From assembly GCA_947172415.1 (NCBI GenBank), contig OX359191.1, positions 1,426,001-1,490,000 on the forward strand: DNA of 64,000 bases. Reading direction: 5' to 3'. The DNA comes from Chondrosia reniformis (lineage: Eukaryota > Porifera > Demospongiae > Chondrillida > Chondrillidae). The notes beneath the pieces are model-generated. The model was not told where the DNA came from. It made no database searches and worked only from the letters and a program-made list of their open reading frames with translations. Position 1 is the first letter of the stretch; every line of letters starts with the position of its first letter. Below, piece by piece: positions 34,858 through 45,800 of the stretch. A program made the position numbers and the translations under genes.

Positions 34858-37188
34858 ATGTGTCCGAGACTCATAATACCGGTAATTCTCTTTTTTCTTT
34901 ACACCACCAGTGCTGAATTGGAATACAGTACTACCGCTACTCTATCAGGTAAGTTAAACATAATCGATTCATCCGCGGGTATGTATATATGTATATATAT
35001 GCACATATATACTGCATAGATAAATCAATGTAAACTTGTTATATATAGTACTTAATATTACATGTATATAGACAAGATGAAGGCTCAAGTTGAATCTCTC
35101 ATACAAGATGCCAGTATCAGAACTCGATCTACTTTTGGCAAACTACGCGATCAGCAACGGCCTGCCTCAAGAAAAGCACGAAATGTCCAGGAAGAAAGTA
35201 ATCGCTCTCCTCCCGCATTGCACAGCATTATGGCAAAACCGAAATCTATATCATTTAAATTGATAGAAAGAGCTATGAGTTCGGAAATGGCATTTCGCAA
35301 TTTGACGATTTTAGCTAACGCGAATCCTCAATTTTCGTCAGCCTGGGAAAATCAAAGAATTCGACGCCAGATAGCTGAAATTGTCATGCAAAACTGTGTT
35401 GATCTGAATGAGGTCGACATCAGTTGTAATGAAGAGTTCGCAAAACTCAAAAGCCACCTTCCCGAGTTTGATGGCAGCAGGCATTCCACTTTTGATGGAA
35501 CGTGCAATAATTTACGAGCAAAAACTGCAGGTGCTACTCCAATTCCATTGAAAAGATTCCTACCAGCCGCTTATGACTCCCTTCCCTCAACTCCAAGACA
35601 AACCTCAAAGTTAGGAGGTCTCCTTCCAAGTACACGAGACATATCCAATGCCATTGGTAGCGGTATACAAGTCGGTAGTGGTATTTTTACAATGTTAGGA
35701 ATTACATGGGGTCAATTTTTGGATCATGATATCGATCTTACGTGTGCAGGGAATTTTGACTTAGGTATGAGCTGTGCAAATGTTTGCCGTAACCAGCAAG
35801 GCAGCGAATGTTTTCCGATTTTAATTAATTCGAGTGACCCAGACTTGAGTTGCAGAGAGTGTATTCCGTTCACAAGATCCTGTCCAGCATGTGTAAAGCC
35901 ATGCAGTGACATTAACGAGCCGGGACCAAGGGAGCAGATTAACCAGATCACATCTTACATTGATGCCGGCTTGGTTTATGGTGGACCGGATTCTAATGAG
36001 GAACAATACTGGATGAATTTATATAATCAGACAACTGGTAAACTTCGGGTGCAGCGAAGTCATTTTGATACAGATCTTCTGCCTGACGCAGACAAAGGAT
36101 TTGATAAGTGTAACAGTGGATGCTTCGTTGCAGGTGATTCTAGGGCAAACGAGGCTACAGTTCTTACTGTTCTTCACACCATCTTTCTGAGGGAGCACAA
36201 TCGTCTAGTAACTGGTTTAAGTCAAATAAATCCTACCTGGGAACCGACAAAGTTGTATCTTGAAGCGAGGAGAATCGTAGCTGCAGAATTACAACACATA
36301 ACCTATGAGGAATTTGTTCCACTCATGTTAGGTTCCAAGCTACCCACCAGGTCTTATGACAACAAATATACTGCTTCTACCAGCAATGTCTTTGCCACTG
36401 CTAGCTTCAGATTTGGTCATGGTACTTTAACTGAAGATTTCCTCAGGTTGGATAGTGATTACAAGAATTCTACACCTGCACTGCCAATGCATCAAGGATT
36501 CTTTGATACTAGTCACCTTAGACAACCTTCAGAGGATGGTGGACTAGATAGTTTTATTCGAGGCATGGCTGTGCAAGAGGCATTTAAGAATGACAGGAAA
36601 TTTTCTGATTCTGTGAGGAACCGTCTCTTTGAGAATCAAAATCATGATTGTGGACTAGATCTCTTGGCACTAAACACTCAACGAGGAAGAGATCATGGTC
36701 TGCCTTCTTACAACAAGTGGAGGCAATTTGTGAAGACTCAATGTGGCAGGACTACAGGAAGAGTGCAGACCTTTGACGACCTAAAAGATGACATTCCAAC
36801 CGATGCTCTGGATAAGTTGAAATCCATTTACAAGCATGTAGATGACATAGATTTGTTTCCTGGTGCCATGTCTGAAAAACTATTTAGAAATGCAGCGACA
36901 GGACCAACCTTTGCTTGCATAAATAAACTACAATTCACTTTGTATCGTAAAGCAGACAGGTTTTGGTATACTAATCCAGGTATATTTACAGAAGAACAGA
37001 GGAAAGAACTTCGATCCGTCACTCTCGCCAAGATCTTGTGCGATAATGGAGACAACATAGAGAGAATTCCCAGGAATGTAATGCAATTCAAGTCTGCCTC
37101 ACCAAACCTCGTAAATTGTTCTGATATACCTGCAGCTGGGATTGATCTTACCAAGTGGGGACCGGTGATGAACTCGATGACGGGCTAA
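34858..37188 (+). CDS. Secreted animal haem peroxidase (peroxinectin/peroxidasin superfamily)
   Basis: Two exons, 34858-34948 and 35072-37188, joined in phase to 735 aa. The N-terminus is a signal peptide: after Met-Cys-Pro-Arg comes a hydrophobic run (LIIPVILFFLY) ending at a small-residue site, so the product is secreted. Residues about 150-710 are one peroxidase domain. The distal His is in GQFLDHDID (about 249), the Asp beside it is the usual haem-ester and calcium-site residue, the proximal His is in FRFGHGTL (about 480), and ALNTQRGRDHGLPSY (about 565) is the helix following the proximal side. Cys-rich loops (CFPILINSSDPDLSCREC) match the family. No immunoglobulin, LRR, EGF or membrane segment, so it is nearer peroxinectin or myeloperoxidase-type enzymes than peroxidasin or dual oxidase. 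It uses H2O2 to oxidise halides or phenols, in defence or matrix crosslinking. The alternative upstream start is less likely because it would bury the signal peptide. Confidence 0.9.
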
Positions 37189-37513
37189 AACACTAGCTTT
37201 AATTAGTACAGATGTACATGCGTATGTATATATTCACATGTTACATTCTAGTTTATTGTAAGCTATTTATGGATCCTAATTGTTTCATTTAATGATTTGG
37301 GGGTACACTATATGTCATCATGCATTGCATCAGCAATGTAAGCCTTCATGTTAGAAGAGTATTCAGGTTTGATAGTGCATGGAGCAACTGCAAATTGTGA
37401 CAGATGTACAAAAAATGAAATCAATCAATACTTTTTAGAAGTGACAAAATAATTATTACTAAAATATCATTGAACATGCATACTGTCAAAGTGAGTAAAA
37501 GGAATATTAGTTA
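37189..37513. other. Spacer between two convergent 3' ends
   Basis: 3' flanks of the peroxidase (+) and the His/Pro-rich gene (-). AT-rich; no element or exon recognised. Confidence 0.4.
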
Positions 37514-39390
37514 TTAATTGTTAAATTGAGGGTAGGGTACGGAACCTGAAGGTGGACCAAATGGGGGAGGAGCTGAAGGCGCAGGGTAGGAGGGATGCTG
37601 CTGAGGGTATGCCGCATTTGGAGGGTAAGGATACTGAGCTGTTGGAGGAGCTGATGGGTAGGCTGAGTAGCGAAGGAATAAAATATTAATGAAAGCATTA
37701 TGTCTGTATGGAATAATAATTGCATCATTCTCACAATCAAGGACATTTAAATGAAAATTGTCATGTATAAAATATTCAAGGATCACTTCAAGCTATAGCT
37801 GTATACTATAGCATGCATGCTTCATTATGTGTGACTGTCTACACAAAAATACCTATCTGACAGTGTCAATTGTTCAATACAGGTGATCAATTTGAATTGA
37901 AAAGAATTTTTAATTGACAAACTTTCAATTTAGTCATAAAACAGCTTATTCTGGTATCCAACAGATGGCCTATTTCACTGGACAGCCACATACATACAGT
38001 CCCATGTGGATGCTATAACATGTATCGTTGTAATGAATTACACTTACTGGGTGGTGGGTATGCTGCCTGGGGCTCCTCCCCATACTGTGGAAGAGGAGGG
38101 GGCTGGCTATATGGGGGAACTGGGTTGGGCACAGGTGGGTCATACACTGGGTACTGGGGTGGGACAGGATTGTTCACTACTATGACCTCAGGAGCTGTGT
38201 GGTGGACGTGGTGCACGGCGGGAGGGGGGCAGTGATATCCTTGATGGTGGTGCACCACCGGAGGGGGGTGGTGATGGTGGTGGTGGATAGCATCTGCCCT
38301 GGATCCCGCCACTACTGCCTTGTGGTGCTGATTTTGGGCTCTAGCCTACAAAGAAGAAAGATCAACATTGCTAAATGGCTAAATATCACATATGAAAATT
38401 GAACAGGTGTATAAATTATTGAATTAAGTATTATTACATGATCATAATCATTGCATACTAAAGTAAATATGGCTAATTCTCCCAGTTGAGCTATATATCA
38501 CCAACAAACTATTTCATTTTGATAATTCCACCGTAGTTCTTCGTCAGCAAGAATGAGGACAGATATCAGTTAAAGACCTAAAAGGCATTCTATAGGTTGA
38601 AGTATTCTACTCATTGAATACTGATGTTGATAGCTCAATTACTTGAATTACATAGATCAATGAATACTGTAAACCCTTAATATCAGTGCGAAATTAGCGA
38701 TACGATATCATTCGCTAACATATATGGTCACTAAAATGTTTATTATTACGCATGTGCAGTAGTGTGGAGCAAGCATTTACAACAAACCACTAAATTTAAT
38801 GGACACTAATAAGTCATATACGGTAAAACACTAAATATAATGGACGTTAATATTAAGGGTTTTACAGTAGCTTGAAGCATGCCTTGTATCTCAGCCTAAA
38901 CCTATCCCTATAGTATACCCTATAGAGTACCTCATGATACAATGACCATGATTGTATAACACAGTTGGCTTAGTAAAGTGTTACCATTCTAGCTCACCAT
39001 AATGGTGAGCCTGAAGGACCTGTACAGGGTTTGACTGTAGTTTATATTAAGTGGACTTTGACCCCTGCACCCATTAACATGAATGGAAAGTTAAATGGTG
39101 ACTAAATCTATATACGTATTATGTTCTCCTATAGACTCTCTATATAGTATCGAGTCTATCTATATAGAGTTCGGCGTGTATATATATACCTCAAGCACAA
39201 CTGCCTTTCCTAGTCTACCGTGTACGGCTGCATTAGCGGCTCTGACATGGAGAACAGCCTCTTTTCGTTCGTGTCGGGCTTCTTGCTGTAGAAATAATAC
39301 AAAACGGGTCAAAAGTGATCATTCGTTGCCTTTCTTGACACTAGCGTGAGAACTTACCCTTAAAGCTCGATTCTCCGCTCTACGAGACAT
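37514..39390 (-). CDS. His- and Pro-rich protein of unknown function
   Basis: Minus-strand exons 39390-39358, 39285-39190, 38345-38048 and 37662-37514 join in phase to 191 aa. The first 60 residues are a basic, helix-prone stretch (MSRRAENRALR, then QEARHERKEAVLHVRAANAA). The rest is unfolded low complexity: a six-His run, HHPPPVVHHHQGYHCPPPAV, then proline- and tyrosine-rich PPYSQPPPLP and YPSAPPTAQYPYPP down to a PQFNN end. The tyrosine/proline repeats resemble the N-terminal tails of annexin A7 and similar phase-separating or PPxY-bearing proteins, but no folded domain follows. His clusters could bind metal. I do not recognise an orthologue. Start chosen because the ATG at 39390 gives an exon with a clean GTAAGT donor. 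Confidence 0.65.
38665..38869. mobile_element. 205-bp MITE in the His/Pro-rich gene
   Basis: Ends TACTGTAAACCCTTAATAT and, in complement, TACTGTAAAACCCTTAATAT. The interior has complementary blocks (CACTAAA, GGACACTAAT). Non-coding, intronic. Confidence 0.7.
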
Positions 39391-39601
39391 GAACACTTGT
39401 TAATCTTTGTCTAAATCTAACGAGGAACTCTATTCGCAGGACACTACCACACCCTATATCGCTGGAAGTCACGCGGTTTGATCATGTGGCCGCGCCTATA
39501 TTTAGCATTTTTATGACGACATAGACATGACTAATGAAATGATTCAGCATAGACACTAAAAAGGTCCGGAAGTGCATGTGGACGCTCGTCTCCATGACCT
39601 C

Positions 39602-41995
39602 CTATTGAGTGTCTGTTCCGGAAGGCAGCGAAGTCTGGGTGTGATGATGGAGGTCTACTTCCTTAGGGTGACCCTCATGTGACATTGGTGCAGTTCTATT
39701 GGCCGATGATGCAGATTGAAGTAGTTGAGGGAGTTGGCTGATGAGGTTGGCCAGTGAGTTTTCTGAAGGGGCGGGTGCAATTGGGTGAAGGTACGAAGTG
39801 GAGGATGATGGTGGATTAGCAATAGTTGAGATGCAGCTGTCCGAACTATCGCTAGCTGGCAGTGTTTCAATGTGCTGGTGGATCTCTTTTGAGCTAAACC
39901 TCCCTCCCACTCCTCGACTGCGTCTTAATGCATGCAGATGTCTGGACTCATGGAGGTACTTCTAAAAAATAAAATTAGGAAATGGACAATGGCATTCTTT
40001 TAGTTAACTACGTAACACACCCTTTAGTTAACTAACACACCCTTTAGACCAGTTAATAGGACTTTAGTCCCCCAGTGAAGATAAGGCTTCACCACTTGGC
40101 TGGTGTGTATGTAGCACTCAATACTGGTTCACTTTACAATACATTTAGAGGAATGCAATGACTAAAAGGGGGAGGGGCTATGAGTAAGTGGGGGAGGGGT
40201 CTATAGTCTTTTTGCCAATTAAAAATAGTAAACAAGCATTGAGCTGAGTTGTCCCTTAAAATAATGTGTTTTGTCCACCTTGTCATATAGGTATTCTAAA
40301 GAAACCTGTATGAATCACAGAGAAGGTCACTGTAATGGAGGAGCAAGTATCACCAGGTGACAACTGAATTTGTATGGCTTAGGGTCTTCCCTCTCTGACA
40401 AGTGTAAATGGTCTCACCATTCTTTGTTTAGGGATGCGTCCTTCCTGCTCAAGTTTTGTCCGCTGTTGTCTTCTCTTTAGGATTCTGTGGTACTGCTTGG
40501 CATTAACATACAAAGGCTCTTCATCATCTGTAGTTCCATCGCCAGGTTTGCTCTGATTTGTCTGACTATTTAGGGACTGTAACATCTACAGACAGCAGAT
40601 ACAGATGTAATTAGTATTATAGCAGGCTATTGTGTAATAGAAAGATTACAGAAGTTATGATTTCTAATAATAAGCTAGTCATTGCACAACACCTTCCTCA
40701 GATTTGGAAATAAAGACACACTGTCAAGGCAATATATTATACCATATGTACCATGAACACTTTTGGTAATTTTAGGCAGTTCACGTTTTCATGTATTCAT
40801 TTACAAGCATGATGCATGAATAATCTAAAGCACCATTTCCTACACATCATGTGTAATCGGCCTGTGTAGTACATGATTACAGTATTACCGCACAGATCTA
40901 CAACACTAGAGGTGTACTATTGACATGATATGGGTTCATCTGAGCACATCAAACTTATTAAGGACAATTAATAAAATCAAACACTGTGTGTTTAGATGCT
41001 CAAAAGAGATTGAAAGATGAATCCCTTGAAAGATACATATGTACTGCTAGTGATACTATTGAGAATCTTTACCAATGTAGGTAGGTACAGGTAGGTACAT
41101 GATATATAGCACATGTACACATTTAATTAGGGAAGTGATAAAGGTTCTTGTTGCGTTCATAATAAGTATCCTAATTTATTGAGACTCAGCAACAATTGTA
41201 TTTAAACCAAAATCAGGTCAAAACATTCAATTTTGTTTTAAGTACAATTGTTGCTGAGTCTAGGGGAACAGAAAGGAAGGAAACTGTACATAACAACACA
41301 CACCTCAATATCTCAATATGGCTTCCCCACTCTATTAGCAACATTTAATAGAACATCAAATGTGGTGGTAGGTATGTATATATGTGATATATATACATGT
41401 ATGGACTGTATTTGTCTGAATAAAGGCCCAGGCCTCTATTTAGTTCCAGTCATATTTTGGTCCAGCCTCAAATCGAGACCCAGCTTCTATTTATGACATA
41501 ACAGGTGACCCCTCTAAACAAGACACAGTATGTATGTGACTATATGTACACACATCCTCGCATGTAGTGAATTACAGTACAGTTTCTAAGGATTCAATCA
41601 GCTTCAGTATGCACGCACTATCCAGCTGGCTAGGTGGATAAAAACCTCATGTGGTGTTCCAAAACTGGGATACCACTTCACAAGTGGATTCTGCAATTCA
41701 TCCTCTCTAGTAATCAAGCACTATTTCACACACAAAGTAGTTTATAAATGTGGCTCTTAAAATGTTTAAGAAAACCACGTTCTTTCCGACTCACCATTAT
41801 TAATGTCGAGGCGCTAACGCCGCTTCCTACGCCTGTCGAGTTGGCAGACAACTCTGTTCCTAAATTCTCCAGCCATGAGTCTGAAAGGCTCTGTACGGCT
41901 TGAAGTAAGGAATCTGGGACGCCATTTGGATGGCCTGCCAACCCGGCCGCCTCACTGAAGCCCATACTCGAGTCTGAAGGCACAGATGAGTCCAT
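39602..41995 (-). CDS. NFYA: NF-YA, DNA-binding subunit of the CCAAT-box factor
   Basis: Exons 41995-41795, 40585-40418 and 39961-39602, all in phase 0, give 242 aa (human isoforms 318-347). The CBF-B/HAP2 domain is complete: the NF-YB/NF-YC interaction helix EEPLYVNAKQYHRILKRRQ (about residues 89-107), a linker, and the DNA-binding segment KYLHESRHLHALRRSRGVGG (from 124). The intron after IPKQRM lies between the two helices. NF-YA inserts into the minor groove of CCAAT with the NF-YB/NF-YC histone-fold dimer and activates many promoters. The N-terminal Gln-rich activation region of vertebrates is short here and replaced by a Ser/Gly-rich first exon. Two changes in the usually invariant region are Gln-Arg-Met in the linker and Leu in RHLHAL. 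Confidence 0.93.
41183..41261. repeat. 18-bp inverted repeat, 43-bp loop
   Basis: GACTCAGCAACAATTGTA at 41183-41200 and its exact complement at 41244-41261, in NF-YA intron 1. Possible small MITE. Confidence 0.7.
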
Positions 41996-42881
41996 ATATA
42001 TCTTCTTCAGTCAGAAGAAAGAAATAACAAGGAGCTGTAGTAATTGGTGGATCAATAGATAAAGCTGGCTTCGTTTAAAAGCGATTCCGCGCCGAAATTT
42101 TGGAAGACAAAGAAATCGATTGGTTCCTCTACGTGACAAGGGATTGGACTATCTCTGGATGAATTATTGCGTCACGCACGGCTGTTTTAAAGGTATTCCC
42201 TTTGGAAACTTAGTAAAATTGCGCAATATCCATTACATCATGGGAAAAAAATGGAGGATCACGTTTTTAATAGGAATGGCCATACATTTTGGCCTAGTGT
42301 AATGGATGAATTTTGAGGCTGTCAAAGTTTTCCGAAGAAAACTGTTGCTATAGCGGGTGTAAGGGAGATATCTACTTCATTTACAGGTGAGTTTAATTCT
42401 GCTTACATTAAAGGATCTCCAGATTAAATTAATTTTTAATCGTCATTAAATGTTTACTTCTCTGCTTATTCACAATAAATTATTGAGAATAACTGTCACT
42501 GATTACCCTTATTATGGTGGGTAATAACAGTAGTTTGTTATCTGGTGTCCCTGGTTGGAGTACAGCTAGTAACGGAACCTCTAGGAAGGTCTTCATGCTT
42601 TAGTGGGCAGTGTCATGACATGAAACTGTCGATTTCACATTTAAACATTCAAGATGTGATATATTAGTGTGGTACTTTATATAATTTGTGCTCAAGAGCT
42701 AAAGAGAATCTCCCAATAATAGATATACGTAGATAGTTTTTGCAGCTGCAACAATGAATACGATGATAATATTGGCAGCTATTCTTAGAAACAAAATTTG
42801 TGGACTTCCCTGAATGACAAGGTTGTTATATAGGAGTCATATATGTTTGTATTTAATCTGGTAACATTTATCAAAGTATTA
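41996..42881. other. NF-YA promoter side and 3' flank of the RAG1-like gene
   Basis: No coding exon supported. The part just upstream of NF-YA (42050-42110) is less AT-rich (GCGATTCCGCGCCGAAATTT) as expected of a promoter. The rest is AT-rich. No inverted end repeats matching those near 48 kb were found. Confidence 0.4.
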
Positions 42882-45800
42882 TTATATTCTCATTATTTTT
42901 GTTGGTGGCTGTGTATTTGTTGCTTGAATCTGTGTGTGATGCTCTTTAATTGTTAGTTCTAATCTCTTTAAGCTATCTTTAATGCATACAAACTGCCTTT
43001 GTAGCTGATTAAATTTTGCATGGATAGATTCACCTCCTTGTTCATTATGGAACCCCAAGGCCACCTTCCACCTCTTCATCCATGGCACTACATGTTCCTC
43101 CAGTATATGTAGCTTTGGGGTTATGGAGGCATCAGGAAACTCTAAGCGGTAGTACTGTAGAAAGCTCCTTATTCTTTCATCTATACATGTAGATATAGAT
43201 AGAGAGGTGCATGCTTGCAGTTTTATACAAGTATACACAAATTGCATGCATTAGGCTCTCCTATCTGATTCTGTATCAGTATAATCTATTTTTACTGATA
43301 TATTTCCTAATGTTTTATTGCAAAGAAAATCTACTATTGGTATATAGAGACATGTAGTTTCTTACCTAAATCTAAAAGGTCCCTTTCATTGACTGGTTCT
43401 GATGATGAATATGCATGATGGCAGCTTGCAAAAAGTTTGAAAAAAACTTCAAACCTTTCACAAATGTATTCACATTGGTTGACCAAACTTGCTCCTCCTA
43501 CCTTCTCAGCAGTATTCACCAAGCTCCCACAAATGGTTACAATAGCATCGTCCTATATACATGCCAATTCAGCATCATGTCTTAATTACTGTAACTCAGT
43601 AGACCACAATAGTAAAATCATCATCTGATAAAAAACTACATTTGCACTAGATCCAGATGTGCCATTTTGGCAGGGGTATGTAAAGGTGTTACAATGTGGT
43701 ATAAATATTAGTGTTCAAAGTGTTTGTGGCAATGCGCAGTTGATGCATGACCTCAGCTCTACCTCAGTCTAGGGTGATAACCCAGATATCGTACTCGTAA
43801 TGGGATATAACTATAGCATATACATGTCATGGGCAATGACCAGATATTGTATGAGGATATAAAGACTGATTAAATATATGTATCATATACATTTGTAGTT
43901 TTTGCATTTAGTTTGTGAGTGTCTTAAAGTGATAAAGATTGAAATGTTTACCGTGGCTACTTTTAATTGGCTTACAAGGGAATAGCTCAACTCATGTGAG
44001 CTACATTGTAAAAGTAGCTGGTGTGCTATAGGCTAGATAATTAGTGAGAACTTGCATAAGCAAAACCAACTGATTGATGCTCCACTTCATTGGCCATGCA
44101 TTTTCTTCAGTATATATACATTCACCGCATGCATGCTGTACTGTAATTCATAAAATATATTATGTGGTATATATAAAACCTGATTGTTGGGTGCTTATCT
44201 TAATTAATTTAGCCATGACACATGCATAGCTCACTTGTAGACATCTCTGCACATGATTGCCAACAAAAGACCCACTGTGGTATGCTTGCCTTTGCACATT
44301 ACATTTGGCTAAAGCTTCTTCAAGGCTACTCAAAAAGGGGGCATCCTGCTTCTCAAACTGCTGCATTTTCTGCTCAGATGCTTCCACCAACTTTAGCTAT
44401 TTATGGCATCATGTGTAAATGTTAATATCAAGGAGTTAAAGCTATCATAAGAAGCATGCTATCAGAAATTCACCTTTTCATCCCTCTTATTCAAGATTTC
44501 CTTAGTTTCCTTCTTCAGCGTTTCCACAAGTGGGTCTGCTTCAAAGTCTTCTATCACAGCGGGAGACACTGCTAAAAAGTTGGCAACCTCATCTAGTGTT
44601 CTAGCTTCCTCCATAAGTGCTTGGCATTCCTCCTTTAGTTTATTGACTGCTCTTACTTGGCTGACGTATGTTGTATAAGTTGGACCAGCCACCATCCTAA
44701 TGTTGGAAGTAAGACTTGATTCAGAGGCTAGCTGCATATCCAGAGCACGACAGGCTGTTTCAATTAGTTTGAAGCAGCGACAAAAAATCCCTAAGCTTAG
44801 GTGTAATCCTGGTGGGCAAACCTGCATGGAGTATTGAAGCAAAAGACTGACTGACTATATATGCAGACCCTATATATTTTATGTAGAACATGTGTTACAT
44901 GCACATAAATTGAATTGAAGATTAATTGATTATAGTTCAGGAATTAGTTATAGATATACTTACTTAGCTCTCTTTAATCATTATCTTAGAGGAACTACTA
45001 CTGTCTTCTATCTTACACTTATAACCTACTTGGAGCTTTGTAGAGGAGGAGTGTAAGATAGAAGACAGTTAGTTCCTCTAAGATACCTCCTATACTTGCC
45101 TGCACAATGTATGTATGTACATACATGATTAGTTCCATAATCAATATAATAAGTATATATTTAGTGATCATGATTACCTGTTCAAGTGGAATGTTTATTA
45201 TTGGCTTGGACTTGACGTTGTTATAATGCTTCACCTCCTTCAGCTTGTTGCCTGCATCACAAAATCTTCTGTTGTCTTCATGCAGTTGGTTTAAAGTCCT
45301 TAATTCTGGTGTGCTGGTTCTGTTCAGAGGTGGAATTAGGAGGTCTCTGCTGCTGACTGTGCACCACAGACATGGATGGCAGCCTAAAATGTTCCGAAAC
45401 ATTGACTTGTGCCAACATTAGGAGCCATTAAATAGTATGTAACTTACCAGATGGACCTGATAAACCATACACCTTACACAAAAATTCATAATCCCCATAC
45501 ATGAAAAATCGGAAAGACTTTTCTCTATCAGAAGAGATAATAATGAAAAAGAATATATTAAATCATTTTAATCTGAAGCAACCTACTGCCATTTCATTTC
45601 CTGTAACTCAAGTAGCTGTTCATTGTATTCTTTTAGGGCAATGTTCAGGTTTATCAAATTGTCGTCAGCTTCAAATGCACAGAACACAAATGTATTCTGC
45701 ACTGAATTTGGATGGGGAACATTGCAGATCTGCAAGGACATCTTGAAGCTTCCTCCACCCTTATCGCCTCCTATTTTTACCCAGATCTCTTCTTCAGGTA

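Noticed and set aside
42120..42302. 60-codon plus-strand frame between NF-YA and the RAG1-like gene
   Set aside because: No domain, no splice context, and it lies in the probable NF-YA promoter region.
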